64,000 nucleotides of DNA from Pseudarthrobacter oxydans (GTDB taxonomy: Bacteria; Actinomycetota; Actinomycetes; Actinomycetales; Micrococcaceae). Each line of letters begins with the position of its first letter. Within the stretch, counting starts at the first letter, position 1. The notes below the pieces were generated by a model, which searched no databases, was not told where the DNA came from, and was given only the letters and a program-made list of their open reading frames with translations. Location: contig NZ_CP139438.1 of the NCBI RefSeq assembly GCF_034258515.1, positions 1,736,001-1,800,000 of the forward strand, written 5' to 3'. Shown one piece after another: positions 33,983 through 45,037 of this stretch. A program made the translations under genes and the position numbers.

Positions 33983-35088
33983 TTGCACTTTTGATCGGCG
34001 CCGGACTGGCGCTCCTCTTCGCCCTGGTGGGCACGCCGCTGTTCATCCGGCTCCTGGTCCGCCGCGGCTACGGCCAGTTCATCCGAGACGACGGCCCGAC
34101 CTCCCACCACACCAAACGCGGAACACCCACCATGGGCGGGACCGTCGTGGTGGCAGCGGTCCTTTTGAGTTACGGCCTGACGCACCTCATCATGCTCATG
34201 GTGAATCCGGATTCGCCTGGCCCGTCCGCCTCCGCCCTGATCCTGCTGTTCCTCATGGTGGGGATGGGGCTTGTCGGATTCCTGGATGACTTCATCAAGA
34301 TTTCGCGGCAGCGCAGCCTGGGGCTCAACGCCAAGGCGAAGCTGATCCTGCAGGCAGCAGTGGGCGTCATCTTCGCTGTGCTGGCCCTCAACTTTCCGGA
34401 TGAAGACGGCCTCGCGCCGGCCTCCACCAAGATCTCCCTGGTCCGGGACCTGCCCTGGCTGGACCTCGCCTTCGGCGGAACCGTGCTGGGCGCCATCCTT
34501 TTCGTCATCTGGTCCAATCTGATCGTCACTGCCGCCACCAACGGCGTAAACCTCACGGACGGCCTTGACGGACTGGCAGCCGGGGCCTCGGTCATGGTCT
34601 TCGGCGCCTATACGCTGATGGGCATTTGGCAGAGCAACCAGGCCTGCGGCTCGCCCCGGGAAGCCGGCAGCGGGTGCTACCAGGTCCGGGACCCCCTGGA
34701 CTTGGCCCTGCTGGCCGCCATCATGAGCGCTGCCCTGGTGGGATTCCTTTGGTGGAACACCTCGCCGGCCAAGATCTTCATGGGGGATACCGGCTCCCTC
34801 GCCATTGGCGGTGCGATCGCAGGTTTTGCCATCCTTTCCAGGACGGAGCTGTTGCTGGGGATCATTGGCGGACTGTTCGTCCTGATCACGCTTTCGGTGA
34901 TCATCCAGGTGGGTTATTTCAAAGCCACAGGCGGTAAACGCGTCTTCAAGATGGCGCCGCTGCAGCACCACTTCGAACTGAAGGGGTGGGCTGAAGTGAC
35001 CGTGGTGGTCCGGTTCTGGATCCTCGGCGGGCTCTTCGTCGCCGTAGGCCTGGGAATTTTCTACGCTGAATGGGTTGTGCTGCTGTGA
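33979..35088 (+). CDS. mraY: Phospho-MurNAc-pentapeptide translocase
   Basis: 369 aa with about ten membrane segments. [13 protein letters not shown] (near 43), GFLDDFIK (near 98, the catalytic Asp pair), [12 protein letters not shown] near 194 and [12 protein letters not shown] near 267 are the conserved loops, with HHFELKGW at the end. It makes lipid I from undecaprenyl phosphate. GTG start and stop both overlap neighbours by four bases, indicating tight coupling. Confidence 0.96.
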   Translation: MIALLIGAGLALLFALVGTPLFIRLLVRRGYGQFIRDDGPTSHHTKRGTPTMGGTVVVAAVLLSYGLTHLIMLMVNPDSPGPSASALILLFLMVGMGLVGFLDDFIKISRQRSLGLNAKAKLILQAAVGVIFAVLALNFPDEDGLAPASTKISLVRDLPWLDLAFGGTVLGAILFVIWSNLIVTAATNGVNLTDGLDGLAAGASVMVFGAYTLMGIWQSNQACGSPREAGSGCYQVRDPLDLALLAAIMSAALVGFLWWNTSPAKIFMGDTGSLAIGGAIAGFAILSRTELLLGIIGGLFVLITLSVIIQVGYFKATGGKRVFKMAPLQHHFELKGWAEVTVVVRFWILGGLFVAVGLGIFYAEWVVLL

Positions 35089-36644
35089 CCGTTTCCCCAC
35101 GCCTCCAGGAGCTCGTGAGCTGGGATTCAGACTGGGCCGGGCTGCGGGTGGCAGTCACCGGCATCGGCGTGTCAGGGTTCGCCGCCGCTGACACGCTGAT
35201 TGAACTCGGTGCCCGCGTGGTGGTGGTTGACGCCGCCACCAGCGATACAGCGAAAGCCCACGCTGAAACCCTGAAGATCGTCGGCGCCGCCGACGTCCTG
35301 CTCGGCGATGATGCAGTGACGCGCCTGCCAAAGATCGACGGCAAACTTCCGGAGCTGATCGTGACATCGCCGGGCTGGCGTCCGGACCAGGCCCTGCTGG
35401 CCGCTGCTGCGCGGGCGCACATCCCGGTATGGGGCGACGTTGAACTCGCCTGGCGGGTGCGCGTGCGGGAGGGCCGCAAGACAGCGGACTGGCTGGCCAT
35501 CACCGGAACCAACGGAAAGACCACCACGGTGGGACTTACCGAATCCATGCTGCGCGCCGCCGGACTGAAGGCCATCGCCGTGGGCAACGTGGGTACGCCG
35601 ATTCTGGATGCCATTCGGGACCCGGTCGAGTACGACGTTTTCGCCGTCGAACTCTCCAGCTTCCAGCTGCACTGGTCGGAATCCCTCTCGCCGGTGGCCA
35701 GCGTGTGCCTCAACGTCGCCGAGGACCACGTTGACTGGCACGGCTCCTACGACTCCTACCTTGCGGACAAGGCCAAGGTCTACGAACGCACCCAAAAAGC
35801 CTGCCTCTACAACGCCGAGCAGATTGAAACCGAGCGGATGGTGGAAAACGCCGACGTGGTGGAGGGCTGCCGGGCCGTCGGTTTCACTACCCTCACCCCC
35901 GCCATCAGCATGCTGGGCGTGGTGGAAGGCCTGCTGGTGGACAGGGCATTCATCGAAGAGCGAAGGGACAGCGCCGCGGAACTTGCCTCGATGGCCGACC
36001 TTGGCGCCATTGCACCCCGGCACATGGTGGCCAACGCACTGGCGGCCGCAGGCCTGGTACGCGCCTACGGCGTGGAGCCCAGGGCCGTGCGGCAGGGGAT
36101 CCAGGACTACGTGCCCGGGAACCACCGCATCCAGCCGGTGGCCCGCCACAACGGAGTCCTGTGGATCAATGATTCCAAGGCCACCAACCCGCATGCGGCC
36201 GCCGCTTCGCTCGCTGCATTCAGCAACGTCATCTGGATCGCGGGAGGACTCTCCAAGGGTGTCACCTACGACGACCTTGTGCGGGAGCACGCGCACCGGC
36301 TCAAGGCGGTGGTCCTGATCGGAACCGACACTTCCGCGCTGGCCGGCGCCCTCTCGCGACACGCGCCCGATGTCCCGGTGATCCAGCCGGCGGCGGGTGA
36401 CACTGAACAGGTGCAGACTGCTGCAACAGACGGCATCCAGGCCGGTTCCCCCCTGGCCGGGAAACCGGTGATGGCCCGGGCGGTTGCGTCAGCAGCCCAG
36501 CTGGCCGGTTCCGGCGATACTGTGCTGATGGCCCCGGCAGCTGCTTCCATGGATCAGTTCTCTTCCTACGCTCACCGCGGTGACACTTTCATCGAAGCTG
36601 TCCGCGAGCTGGTGGAAGGGCAGGCCCAGACCGGCGAGGAGTAA
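35085..36644 (+). CDS. murD: UDP-MurNAc-L-alanine--D-glutamate ligase
   Basis: 519 aa from GTG 35085, chosen because it overlaps the mraY stop in GTGA like the previous junction; an ATG five codons earlier lies within mraY. Rossmann-like start [18 protein letters not shown]-loop [13 protein letters not shown] near 139, [46 protein letters not shown] (split across 345-370) and GGLSKG are present. It adds D-glutamate in the cytoplasm. Confidence 0.95.
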   Translation: MTVSPRLQELVSWDSDWAGLRVAVTGIGVSGFAAADTLIELGARVVVVDAATSDTAKAHAETLKIVGAADVLLGDDAVTRLPKIDGKLPELIVTSPGWRPDQALLAAAARAHIPVWGDVELAWRVRVREGRKTADWLAITGTNGKTTTVGLTESMLRAAGLKAIAVGNVGTPILDAIRDPVEYDVFAVELSSFQLHWSESLSPVASVCLNVAEDHVDWHGSYDSYLADKAKVYERTQKACLYNAEQIETERMVENADVVEGCRAVGFTTLTPAISMLGVVEGLLVDRAFIEERRDSAAELASMADLGAIAPRHMVANALAAAGLVRAYGVEPRAVRQGIQDYVPGNHRIQPVARHNGVLWINDSKATNPHAAAASLAAFSNVIWIAGGLSKGVTYDDLVREHAHRLKAVVLIGTDTSALAGALSRHAPDVPVIQPAAGDTEQVQTAATDGIQAGSPLAGKPVMARAVASAAQLAGSGDTVLMAPAAASMDQFSSYAHRGDTFIEAVRELVEGQAQTGEE

Positions 36645-36646
36645 CA

Positions 36647-37987
36647 ATGGTCAGCACGCCAACACGCCCGCCTGCCCGGCAGCAGGCCGGCAAGCCGCGT
36701 CCCGGCTCCTCGGCATCGCCGGCCAGCCGTCCCGCCACTGCCGTAACCCGGCTGCGGGCCGGCTACCGGAAGTTCTGGTCGGCGCTGGAAGGAACCGGAA
36801 CTTCCCGGAACGGCTCCACCTACTACCTCATCCTGGGATCCACCCTGGCGCTGACGGCGATCGGCATCATGATGGTGCTCTCTGCGTCCAGCGTCGAGTC
36901 GATCGCCGCCGGCAAGTCACCCTACGGCGATGCCCTAAAGCAGGGGATGTTCGCCGCAATCGGCATCTTCACCATGTTCGTGCTGTCCCGCATCAATGTG
37001 GTGTGGCTCAAGCGGCTCGCATGGCCCGCCATCATCGGCGCCGTGGTCCTCCTGGGACTGGTGCAGCTTGTGGGTGCGGAGGTCAACGGCAACAAGAACT
37101 GGATCGACCTCGGCGGCATCACCTTCCAGCCGTCCGAAGCGTCCAAGCTGGCCCTCGCCCTGTGGATGGCTACCGTTTTGGCCAGGAAGGGAAAGCTCCT
37201 CAGCCTCTGGCAGCACGTCGCGGTCCCTGCCGTCCCGATGGCCATCATCATCGTGGTGCTGGTCCTGGTGGGCAATGACCTCGGAACGGCCATGATCATC
37301 ATGATGATCACGGCTGCCGCACTCTTCTTTGCCGGGGCACCCCTGTATCTCTTCGGTATCGCAGGCCTGGTGGCCGCCGCCGGAACGGCCGTCATGGCTG
37401 TGACCAGTTCGAACCGCATGTGCCGGATCACTTCGTGGTGGACCGGCGAGTCCTGCGCCGACGGCATCGACGCCAACTACCAGGCCACCAACGGGCTCTA
37501 CGGGCTGGCGTCGGGTGGCTGGTTCGGCGTTGGGCTGGGGCAGAGCCGGCAAAAGTACAGCTGGATCCCCGAAGCCCACAACGACTTCATCTTTGCCATC
37601 ATCGGCGAGGAACTCGGCCTGGTGGGGACCGTCGTCGTCCTCATCCTCTTCGCCATCCTGGGCGCCGCGATCTACCGTGTGGTAGTGGCGCAGGCGGACA
37701 TGTTCCACCGCGTGCTGGCCGGCACCATCATGGTGTGGCTGCTGGGCCAGGCCACTGTCAACATGTCCGTGGTGACCGGTCTGATGCCCGTCATCGGTGT
37801 GCCCCTGCCGTTCATCTCCTATGGCGGCTCGGCGCTGCTGATGTCGCTCTGCGCCATCGGCGTGGTGCTCTCCCTGGCCAGGGAGCAGATGGCCCCGTCC
37901 ATCCGGCCCAAGCGGATGCTCAAGTTCAAGGCCAAGCCGGCGCGGAAAGACGCGGCCCGGAAGAAGACTGCAAGAAAGCGTGCCTAG
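36647..37987 (+). CDS. ftsW: Septal peptidoglycan polymerase FtsW (SEDS family)
   Basis: 446 aa. A basic, Pro-rich N-terminal region of about 60 residues is followed by ten membrane segments. GVGLGQSRQKYSWIPEAHNDFIFAIIGEELG (split: GVGLGQSRQKY, then PEAHNDFIFA) near 295-325 is the SEDS signature; GLMPVIGVPLPFISYGGSA near 378 is the other. It polymerises lipid II into glycan strands with FtsI. The C-terminus is very basic (KPARKDAARKKTARKRA). Confidence 0.95.
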   Translation: MVSTPTRPPARQQAGKPRPGSSASPASRPATAVTRLRAGYRKFWSALEGTGTSRNGSTYYLILGSTLALTAIGIMMVLSASSVESIAAGKSPYGDALKQGMFAAIGIFTMFVLSRINVVWLKRLAWPAIIGAVVLLGLVQLVGAEVNGNKNWIDLGGITFQPSEASKLALALWMATVLARKGKLLSLWQHVAVPAVPMAIIIVVLVLVGNDLGTAMIIMMITAAALFFAGAPLYLFGIAGLVAAAGTAVMAVTSSNRMCRITSWWTGESCADGIDANYQATNGLYGLASGGWFGVGLGQSRQKYSWIPEAHNDFIFAIIGEELGLVGTVVVLILFAILGAAIYRVVVAQADMFHRVLAGTIMVWLLGQATVNMSVVTGLMPVIGVPLPFISYGGSALLMSLCAIGVVLSLAREQMAPSIRPKRMLKFKAKPARKDAARKKTARKRA

Positions 37988-37993
37988 CCCTCC

Positions 37994-39094
37994 ATGACCT
38001 CCAAAACCCCTTCCATCGTCCTGGCAGGCGGCGGCACCGCCGGGCACATCAGCCCGCTGCTGGCCATCGCCGCCGCCCTCCGGAGCGCGTCTCCCGCTGC
38101 CGCCATCCTTGCCGTCGGCACGCCGTCCGGGATGGAAACCAGGCTTGTTCCGGCTGCAGGAGTGGAGCTGGCGACCATCGACAGGGTTCCGTTCCCACGG
38201 AAACCTTCGGCTGACCTGGTGCGGCTTCCCGCCCGGCTCGCCGGCGCCGTGCGCCAGGCCGGAGCCATCCTGGACAAAGCGGCTGCGGACGTCCTGGTGG
38301 GCGTCGGCGGCTACGTGTGCACGCCCATGTACCTGGCTGCCCGCAAACGGCGCATCCCCATCGTCATCCACGAGGCAAATGCCCGGCCGGGCCTCGCAAA
38401 CCGGGTGGGTGCCCTGATGACCCACAGGGTGGCCGTCGCCTTCGCCAACACCCCTCTGCGCCATGCCACCCACGTGGGAATGCCGATGCGTTCCGAGATT
38501 TCCGGGCTGGACAGGGCCGCGGCGCGCACCGCCGCCCGGGAGGCCCTGGGCCTGGACCCGGCACAGCCGGCGCTGATCGTCACCGGGGGATCCTCCGGGG
38601 CGCAGAGCATCAACAGGACCATCGCCGCCGCAGTGGACCGCCTTGCCGGCGCGGGCATCCAGACCCTGCACATCACCGGGCGCGGCAAGACCGTCCTGGA
38701 CGCCGCCGGCAACCCCCTCGCGGCTGACGGCTACCGGCAGGTGGAATACATCGACGGCATGGAGCTTGCCTATGCCGCGGCGGACGTACTGCTGGCCCGT
38801 TCAGGTGCGGCCACGGTATGCGAGGTTGCTGCGGTGGGGGTACCGGCAGTCCTGGTGCCGCTGCCCATTGGCAACGGCGAGCAGGCCCTGAACGCTGCAG
38901 GACTGGTGGCTGCCGGGGGCGCGCTCCTGGTCAGCGACCGGGACTTCACGGCCGAATGGGTGGACAAGGAACTGGTTCCGCTGGTCACGGACCGGCCACG
39001 GCTTGCCGCAATGTCAGCCAGTTCCTACCGGCTTGGCATCCGGAACGCCGATCAGCGGATGGCTGATCTCATCCTGGAAGCGGTGAAAGCATGA
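37994..39094 (+). CDS. murG: UDP-GlcNAc:lipid I N-acetylglucosaminyl transferase
   Basis: 366 aa. [17 protein letters not shown] at the start is the first G-loop. [14 protein letters not shown] near 97, [12 protein letters not shown] near 120, [12 protein letters not shown] near 196 and [24 protein letters not shown] (split) near 268 are all MurG motifs. It converts lipid I into lipid II at the inner membrane face. The stop overlaps the murC start in ATGA. Confidence 0.96.
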   Translation: MTSKTPSIVLAGGGTAGHISPLLAIAAALRSASPAAAILAVGTPSGMETRLVPAAGVELATIDRVPFPRKPSADLVRLPARLAGAVRQAGAILDKAAADVLVGVGGYVCTPMYLAARKRRIPIVIHEANARPGLANRVGALMTHRVAVAFANTPLRHATHVGMPMRSEISGLDRAAARTAAREALGLDPAQPALIVTGGSSGAQSINRTIAAAVDRLAGAGIQTLHITGRGKTVLDAAGNPLAADGYRQVEYIDGMELAYAAADVLLARSGAATVCEVAAVGVPAVLVPLPIGNGEQALNAAGLVAAGGALLVSDRDFTAEWVDKELVPLVTDRPRLAAMSASSYRLGIRNADQRMADLILEAVKA

Positions 39095-40467
39095 ACCACG
39101 CCAAAATTCCGGCCCTTGAATCGCTGGGCAGGGTCCACTTCGTGGGCATCGGGGGCGTCGGCATGTCAGCCGTGGCCAGGATCATGGTGGCCCGCGGCGT
39201 TCCGGTCAGCGGCTCCGACGCCAAGGACCTGCCGGTCATGGCCGACCTCGCAGCGGCCGGTGCCCGCATCGCCGTCGGATATGCCGCCGCGAACCTTGGT
39301 GACGCCCAGACGGTTGTGGCCGGCTCGGCCATCCGCCCGGACAACCCGGAGCTTGTTGCGGCGAGGGAAGCCGGCCTGCCGGTGCTGCACCGGTCCGAGG
39401 CGTTGGCGGCCACCATGGGCGGCGACACGGTGGTTACCGTGGCGGGAACCCACGGCAAGTCCACCACCACCTCCATGGTCACCGTCCTGCTCCAGAGCGC
39501 GGGCCTGGACCCCTCGTTCGCCATCGGCGCCAATGTCCCCGCGCTCGGCGTCAACGCCGCCCACGGAAGCTCCGGGATCTTCGTGGCGGAGGCCGACGAG
39601 TCCGACGGATCCTTCCTCAACTACCGGCCCAGGATCGCCGTGGTCACCAACGTGGAGCCGGACCACCTGGACCACTACGGAACGGCTGAAGCGGTCTACG
39701 AATCCTTTGACCGGTTCACCGCGCTGCTGCCCGCCGACGGGGTGCTGGTTGCCTGCGCGGACGACGCCGGCGCGCTGGCCCTCGCCGAAAGGACCCGGCA
39801 GCGGGGCACCACGCGCGTGGTGCTTTACGGAACCGGAGAGAGTGCGGACCTCCTGCTGCACGACGGCGGTCCCGGCGACACAGCCGTCTCCACACCGTCG
39901 GGCCGCTATCCGCTTGACCTGCAGGTGCCAGGGCGGCACAACGCGCTGAACGCGGCGGCCGCCTTCGCTGTCGCCCTTGAACTGGGAGTTGACCCTGGCA
40001 TTGCGGCCGCCGCCCTGGCGCACTTTTCCGGTGCCTCCCGTCGCTTTGAGCTCAAGGGCGAGGCGAGGGGAGTGCGGGTGTTCGACGACTACGCCCACCA
40101 CCCGACGGAAGTCCGCGCTGCCCTCGCCGCAGCCCGCTCCGTTGCGGGGGACCACAAGGTACACGTCCTCTTCCAGCCGCACCTGTTTTCCCGCACCCGG
40201 GAGTTCGCGCAGGAGTTCGCCGATGCCCTCAACCTGGCCGACACCGCCTTGGTCCTGGACATCTATCCCGCCCGTGAGGATCCCATCCCGGGTGTAACCA
40301 GCCAGCTCATAGCCGACCACCTGGATGAGGGTGGCCGGCTGGTGGCGGCCGGGGACGCCGTCGCACTCCTGGCGGCTTCCGCCGCGGACGGGGACATCGT
40401 GTTGACCGCGGGCGCCGGTGATGTCACCGCGTATGGACCGCAGATCGTAGAGGCCCTGCGTGGCTAG
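39091..40467 (+). CDS. murC: UDP-N-acetylmuramate--L-alanine ligase
   Basis: 458 aa. [18 protein letters not shown] is the N-terminal nucleotide fold; the P-loop [14 protein letters not shown] is near 117; [12 protein letters not shown] near 170 and [12 protein letters not shown] near 188 follow; [14 protein letters not shown] near 331 and [10 protein letters not shown] complete the set. It attaches the first amino acid of the stem peptide. The gene order murG-murC-ftsQ matches other actinobacteria. Confidence 0.96.
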   Translation: MNHAKIPALESLGRVHFVGIGGVGMSAVARIMVARGVPVSGSDAKDLPVMADLAAAGARIAVGYAAANLGDAQTVVAGSAIRPDNPELVAAREAGLPVLHRSEALAATMGGDTVVTVAGTHGKSTTTSMVTVLLQSAGLDPSFAIGANVPALGVNAAHGSSGIFVAEADESDGSFLNYRPRIAVVTNVEPDHLDHYGTAEAVYESFDRFTALLPADGVLVACADDAGALALAERTRQRGTTRVVLYGTGESADLLLHDGGPGDTAVSTPSGRYPLDLQVPGRHNALNAAAAFAVALELGVDPGIAAAALAHFSGASRRFELKGEARGVRVFDDYAHHPTEVRAALAAARSVAGDHKVHVLFQPHLFSRTREFAQEFADALNLADTALVLDIYPAREDPIPGVTSQLIADHLDEGGRLVAAGDAVALLAASAADGDIVLTAGAGDVTAYGPQIVEALRG

Positions 40468-41416
40468 CACCCGCCGGCCCACCTACACCTCCACCGGCCG
40501 GTCCGGCGGAGGCGGTGGAGGTGGCGGGGACGATGTCATTTCGGCGTCCCGGAGTGTCCCCGAGCCTGCTCCCGAAAAACCGCAGAAGCCGAAGAAGCCC
40601 CGGCAACCCGCAAAAGCGGTCATCCGCGGTTTCGGCCGTGGCAACGGTAAGGGGAACAAGGCGGAGGCCCCGGCGCCGTCCGGGACAGCCGGGGCGAACG
40701 TGGTGGCTTTCCCCGAGCCGAAAGGGAAGCGGCGGAAACGGAATCTCCTGACGGCGGCGGGCATCCTCGTTGCGGTTGTGGCGGGGCTGCTGGCAACGGC
40801 CATTTTTTCCCCGGTCCTGGCTGTCCACACCATCTCCGTGTCCGGGACGCGCCTGCTGACGCCTGCCCAGGTGCAGGCCGCGCTGGAGCCATTGCAGGGG
40901 AAGCCATTACCGCAGGTCACCGACGAAGAGGTGGCCCGGCTGCTGGAACCGCTGGTCCAGGTCAAGTCCGTGTCCGCGCAGGCGAGGCCGCCGTCCGGCC
41001 TTGCCGTGGCTGTGCGGGAAAGGGTGCCGGTGGCGCTGGTCAAGCAGGGGGAGCAGTACCAGCTGGTGGACGTCGACGGCGTGCAGTTGGCTGCCACGGC
41101 CGATCCTGCCTCGGTGTCGCTGCCGGTGATCGACGGCGGCGCGGGCACCATCGGCCAGGATCTCTTCCGTGCCACGGCCGCAGTCCTTGGCGCCTTGCCG
41201 GCAGACGTGCTGGCGAAGCTGTCCAACGCCTCCGCCCAATCGGTGGACGCGGTGGAGCTCAAGCTCGTGGACGGCCAGACCATCATCTGGGGCAACGCCG
41301 GCGAAAGGGAACTCAAGGCCAAAGTGCTGGCCGCGCTCCTGAAGGTTCCGGCCGACCCCAAGAATCCCGTGAGGGTCTACGACGTGAGCGTGCCCCGGCA
41401 CCCGGTGACCCGCTAA
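40460..41416 (+). CDS. ftsQ: Cell division protein FtsQ (POTRA domain)
   Basis: 318 aa from GTG 40460, overlapping the murC stop by eight bases. The cytoplasmic part (1-95) contains a run of eight glycines (16-23) and basic patches. One membrane segment (LLTAAGILVAVVAGLLATAI) is near 95-115, then the POTRA domain VHTISVSGTRLLTPAQVQAAL near 120-141 and the FtsQ beta domain. It links early and late divisome proteins. No ftsA gene follows, as usual in actinobacteria. Confidence 0.92.
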   Translation: MASTRRPTYTSTGRSGGGGGGGGDDVISASRSVPEPAPEKPQKPKKPRQPAKAVIRGFGRGNGKGNKAEAPAPSGTAGANVVAFPEPKGKRRKRNLLTAAGILVAVVAGLLATAIFSPVLAVHTISVSGTRLLTPAQVQAALEPLQGKPLPQVTDEEVARLLEPLVQVKSVSAQARPPSGLAVAVRERVPVALVKQGEQYQLVDVDGVQLAATADPASVSLPVIDGGAGTIGQDLFRATAAVLGALPADVLAKLSNASAQSVDAVELKLVDGQTIIWGNAGERELKAKVLAALLKVPADPKNPVRVYDVSVPRHPVTR

Positions 41417-41503
41417 CGCTTTATTTTCCGGTATTAATCCGACACGCGGAGCCGGTTATTGAATGTGGCAACCAGAGGAAATACCGTCACAGACATGAGT
41501 TAC

Positions 41504-41536
41504 TTGACATAACTATAACCTTCAACTCGAAGGTTA
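41504..41536 (+). promoter_or_regulatory. ftsZ control region with a 21-bp palindrome
   Basis: TTGACA (41504-41509) is a strong -35. TAACCTTC-N5-GAAGGTTA (41516-41536) is a perfect dyad just downstream of it, followed by another AAGGTT. The best -10 is unclear: no TANNNT sits at 16-18 bp, and TATAAC at 41514 is too close to the TTGACA. A dyad behind a -35 is a layout used by MerR-type activators. Confidence 0.65.
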
Positions 41537-41599
41537 AGGTTGCAGGCTTCAAGCTCTCCATCAGTTTTCGCAATAAGACACGAACAAGGGACACGTAAC

Positions 41600-42835
41600 G
41601 TGGCAGCTCCGCAGAATTACTTGGCCGTCATCAAAGTCGTCGGCATCGGCGGCGGTGGCGTGAACGCAGTCAACCGCATGATCGAGGTCGGCCTTCGAGG
41701 TGTTGAATTCATCGCCATCAATACCGACGCCCAGGCCCTGCTCATGAGCGACGCGGACGTGAAGCTCGACGTCGGACGCGAGCTGACCCGCGGGCTGGGA
41801 GCAGGCGCCAACCCCGAGGTGGGGAAGCAGGCCGCCGAGGACCATGCGGACGAGATCGAGGAAGTCCTGCGCGGCGCCGACATGGTCTTCGTGACGGCCG
41901 GCGAAGGAGGCGGCACCGGCACCGGCGGCGCTCCCGTCGTCGCCCGCATCGCCCGTTCCCTGGGTGCGCTGACCATTGGCGTGGTCACCCGCCCCTTCAC
42001 GTTCGAAGGCCGCCGCCGTGCGGGTTCCGCAGAAGCAGGCATCGACGCCCTGCGTGACGAAGTCGACACGCTGATCGTGATTCCCAACGATCGACTCCTG
42101 TCCATCAGCGACCGCAACGTTTCCGTGCTGGACGCCTTCCGGTCTGCCGACCAGGTGCTGCTGTCGGGCGTCCAGGGCATTACGGACCTCATCACCACCC
42201 CGGGCCTGATCAACCTCGACTTCGCGGACGTCAAGTCCGTTATGCAGGGTGCGGGCTCCGCGCTCATGGGCATCGGCTCCGCGCGCGGTGAGGACCGGGC
42301 GGTCAAGGCTGCCGAACTCGCCATCGCGTCCCCGCTGCTGGAGGCCTCGATCGACGGTGCCCACGGCGTCCTGCTGTCCATCCAGGGCGGTTCCGACCTC
42401 GGCCTGTTCGAGATCAACGAGGCCGCGCGGCTGGTGCAGGAAGTTGCCCACCCGGAGGCAAACATCATTTTCGGCGCAGTGATCGACGACGCCCTGGGTG
42501 ACGAGGCCCGGGTGACGGTCATCGCTGCCGGCTTCGACGACGTCAAGGCCACTTCGCCCTCCATGGACCAGTCCCAGCCGCAGGTGGCGCCCCAGCGGCC
42601 CGCCGCTCCGGCCGCTGCTCCCGCCCCGTCCCAGGCGCCGTCCGCCGGCAGCCACCAGGCGCACGTCCAGCCTGTCCATGCAGGGGTAGGTGCAGGCCTC
42701 AGCAACTGGGGGCAGCAGCGCCCGTCCGCCGTTCCGGCTGACTCCGGCTTCGATGTGGACCTTCCCTCCGTGGTGGAACCTGACCTGACCGGCAGCCACT
42801 CGGATGACCTGGATGTCCCCGACTTCCTGAAGTAG
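41600..42835 (+). CDS. ftsZ: Cell division GTPase FtsZ
   Basis: 411 aa from GTG 41600. [16 protein letters not shown] is at residues 13-28, and the tubulin signature [13 protein letters not shown] is at 101-113. [17 protein letters not shown] and the T7 loop [11 protein letters not shown] near 206-216 follow. A Pro/Ala/Gln-rich linker (about 320-395) ends in the conserved peptide DVPDFLK, which binds SepF and FtsW. It polymerises into the Z ring. ftsZ is separated from ftsQ by 183 bp containing its own promoter signals. Confidence 0.97.
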   Translation: MAAPQNYLAVIKVVGIGGGGVNAVNRMIEVGLRGVEFIAINTDAQALLMSDADVKLDVGRELTRGLGAGANPEVGKQAAEDHADEIEEVLRGADMVFVTAGEGGGTGTGGAPVVARIARSLGALTIGVVTRPFTFEGRRRAGSAEAGIDALRDEVDTLIVIPNDRLLSISDRNVSVLDAFRSADQVLLSGVQGITDLITTPGLINLDFADVKSVMQGAGSALMGIGSARGEDRAVKAAELAIASPLLEASIDGAHGVLLSIQGGSDLGLFEINEAARLVQEVAHPEANIIFGAVIDDALGDEARVTVIAAGFDDVKATSPSMDQSQPQVAPQRPAAPAAAPAPSQAPSAGSHQAHVQPVHAGVGAGLSNWGQQRPSAVPADSGFDVDLPSVVEPDLTGSHSDDLDVPDFLK

Positions 42836-42843
42836 GCCGCGGC

Positions 42844-43533
42844 TTGTTCCATTGGCGCGCCGAGATCCTGCCCGGGGTGTCTGCGGCGTTCACTGACACC
42901 GGTGCCGGAAACCTCGCACTCCACGTGGGCGACGACCCCCTGGCAGTGCGGCGGCGCCGTGAACAGCTGGAGGCTGCCACGGGTATCGGGCCTGACGGCC
43001 TGCGGTTCATGAACCAGGTTCACGGAACTGCCGTTGCCGTGATGGAGCGCGCCAGCGTGGCTCCGCAGGCCGACGCCATGGTTTCGCGCGGGCTGCCGCT
43101 CGCGGTGATGGTGGCCGACTGCATTCCGGTCCTCCTCGCCGGCGAGTCCGCCGACGGTCCCGTCCTGGCCGCCGTGCACGCGGGGCGGCCAGGCGTGGCC
43201 AACGGCGTTATCCCCGCGGCCGTGGACAGCATGAGGTCCTTGGGAGCTTCGGGCATAAAAGCCTGGCTTGGGCCATCCATCTGCGGCAGCTGCTACGAGG
43301 TTCCTACGGCACTGCGGGATGAGGTGGCCGCCCTTGTGCCCGCGACGCGGTCCACCACGTCCTGGGGTACGCCGGCACTGGACCTGCCGGCCGGCGCCCG
43401 GAGCCAGCTGGGGCGCGCCGGGGTAGACGTGGAGTACGCCGGTCCGTGCACCTTAGAGACGAACTCACTCTATTCATACCGCCGCGACAGGAACACGGGG
43501 CGTTTCGCCGGCTTGGTCTGGTGCCATGGGTGA
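42844..43533 (+). CDS. pgeF: Peptidoglycan editing factor PgeF (YfiH, laccase domain)
   Basis: 229 aa from TTG 42844, eight bases after ftsZ. NQVHGTAV near 58, VADCIPVLLA near 96 and VHAGRPGVANGVI near 114 carry the metal-binding His and Cys residues. GPSICGSCYEV near 140 and NLYSYRRD-type NSLYSYRRD near 212 are the other signatures. In E. coli the enzyme removes L-Ser wrongly added to UDP-MurNAc, preventing faulty muropeptides. The position directly after ftsZ is conserved. Confidence 0.9.
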   Translation: MFHWRAEILPGVSAAFTDTGAGNLALHVGDDPLAVRRRREQLEAATGIGPDGLRFMNQVHGTAVAVMERASVAPQADAMVSRGLPLAVMVADCIPVLLAGESADGPVLAAVHAGRPGVANGVIPAAVDSMRSLGASGIKAWLGPSICGSCYEVPTALRDEVAALVPATRSTTSWGTPALDLPAGARSQLGRAGVDVEYAGPCTLETNSLYSYRRDRNTGRFAGLVWCHG

Positions 43534-44296
43534 GCCCTCCGCGAACGGCGGCGAGGCTGGCGGCCGGGATGCGCCCGGCAGGGATCCACGCACCGCCGAG
43601 CTGGCCGGCCGGCTGGAAGCGGTCCGCGGCCGGATCGGTGCTGCCGCCGCGGCGGCCGGACGCGGGGACCGGCTGCCCACACTGATCGTTGTCACCAAGT
43701 TCCATCCGGTGGAGGATATCCGGCGGCTCGCGTCCCTCGGCGTCACCGACGTCGGGGAAAACCGCGACCAGGAGGCAGCCGGCAAAGCGGAACTCCTGGC
43801 CGACTGCGGGCTCACCTGGCACTTTGTGGGACAGCTGCAGACCAAGAAAGCCAAGTCGGTGGTCCGCTATGCCGCCGCCGTCCATTCGGTGGACCGGCCC
43901 CAGCTTGTGGATGCCCTGGCCAAGGCCATGCGGATCCAGCAGGACAGCACGGGACGGGCGCCCCTGGACTGCTTCATCCAGGTCAGCCTGGAAGAGGACG
44001 CCGGTGCCCACCGGGGCGGCGCCGCCCCGTCCGAGGTGCCGCTGCTGGCCGACCGGATAGCAGCAGGGGAGGGCCTTCGCCTGGCAGGCCTGATGGCCGT
44101 TGCCCCGCTTGGCGCTCCGCCCGGGCCCGCCTTCGAGAAGCTTGCCGGGCTTTCGGCCCTGCTGGTTGCACAGCATCCCGGTGCCACCGCCATCTCCGCC
44201 GGCATGAGCCAGGATCTTGAAGCCGCCATAGCCTTCGGGGCGACACACCTGCGAATCGGTTCCGATATTCTCGGATCGCGTCCCCCGGTGGGGTAG
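43526..44296 (+). CDS. YggS-family pyridoxal phosphate homeostasis protein
   Basis: 256 aa, overlapping pgeF by eight bases. The alanine racemase-like barrel has LIVVTKFHPVEDIRRLASLG with the PLP-binding lysine in VTKF near residue 55. VGENRDQEAAGK, WHFVGQLQTKKAK near 95 and SAGMSQDLEAAIAFGATHLRIGSDILG (split) near 220 are conserved. It buffers PLP and has no known enzymatic role. The first 25 residues (GEAGGRDAPGRDP) are an extra flexible segment. Confidence 0.9.
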   Translation: MGEPSANGGEAGGRDAPGRDPRTAELAGRLEAVRGRIGAAAAAAGRGDRLPTLIVVTKFHPVEDIRRLASLGVTDVGENRDQEAAGKAELLADCGLTWHFVGQLQTKKAKSVVRYAAAVHSVDRPQLVDALAKAMRIQQDSTGRAPLDCFIQVSLEEDAGAHRGGAAPSEVPLLADRIAAGEGLRLAGLMAVAPLGAPPGPAFEKLAGLSALLVAQHPGATAISAGMSQDLEAAIAFGATHLRIGSDILGSRPPVG

Positions 44297-44386
44297 CGTC
44301 GGTCCTATTGGAAGTGATGGGCGGGGGACTCCAGTGCTGTCAAGTCATTGGGCGGCCCGCATACGGGACACGATTAGGAGTCGACC

Positions 44387-44917
44387 ATGGCCGGCGCTCT
44401 GCGCAAGACAATGATCTATCTTGGGCTCGCCGACGGCGATGAGCATTACGAGTCCGAGCACCAGTCAACACGTAAGGATGAGGACGAAACTATGGAAGCT
44501 GACCGCGAGGAGCGCCGTGCACCTGCACCCGTCCGCGAGGTCAGCCGCGAAGCGTCCTACACCCCCGAAGAGGAATACCGCGCCCCAGTGACTCCCATTA
44601 AGCGAGCGGCCTCGAGCCGCGAAGAAACCAGCGGACTTCGCCAGATCACCACAATCCACCCCCGTTCATACAACGATGCCAAGCTCATCGGCGAGAGCTT
44701 CCGGGACGGCATTCCGGTGATCATGAACGTTACCGACATGGGCGAGGCCGATGCGAAGCGCCTGGTGGACTTCTCCGCCGGCCTGGTCTTTGGACTCCGC
44801 GGGAGCATCGAGCGGGTCACCAACAAGGTCTTCCTGCTGTCGCCGTCATACGTTGAGGTCATCGGCGATGACAAGAAAGCCAGCGAAACACAGGCAAGCT
44901 TCTTCAACCAAAGCTGA
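44387..44917 (+). CDS. sepF: Cell division protein SepF
   Basis: 176 aa from ATG 44387 with TTAGGAG upstream. The N-terminal amphipathic helix ([14 protein letters not shown]) binds membrane. A charged linker (30-90) leads to the SepF core: [20 protein letters not shown] near 95, [20 protein letters not shown] near 117 and [13 protein letters not shown]. It anchors FtsZ to the membrane, a role taken by FtsA elsewhere. Confidence 0.95.
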   Translation: MAGALRKTMIYLGLADGDEHYESEHQSTRKDEDETMEADREERRAPAPVREVSREASYTPEEEYRAPVTPIKRAASSREETSGLRQITTIHPRSYNDAKLIGESFRDGIPVIMNVTDMGEADAKRLVDFSAGLVFGLRGSIERVTNKVFLLSPSYVEVIGDDKKASETQASFFNQS

Positions 44918-44934
44918 GCACCAGGCGGTGCGTG

Positions 44935-44964
44935 GATGCCAGACAGGGACACCTGTCTGGCATC
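44935..44964. terminator. Perfect hairpin between sepF and yggT
   Basis: GATGCCAGACAGG and its exact complement form a 13-bp stem with loop GACA, 17 bases after the sepF stop. There is no T-tract, so it may be an RNA-processing or partial termination site. Confidence 0.6.
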
Positions 44965-45037
44965 TGTGCTGAAATAGAACGGACACATCGGCAGCACGCC
45001 GCGGTGCACATATGGACATGGAGATATGAGTTAAGTC

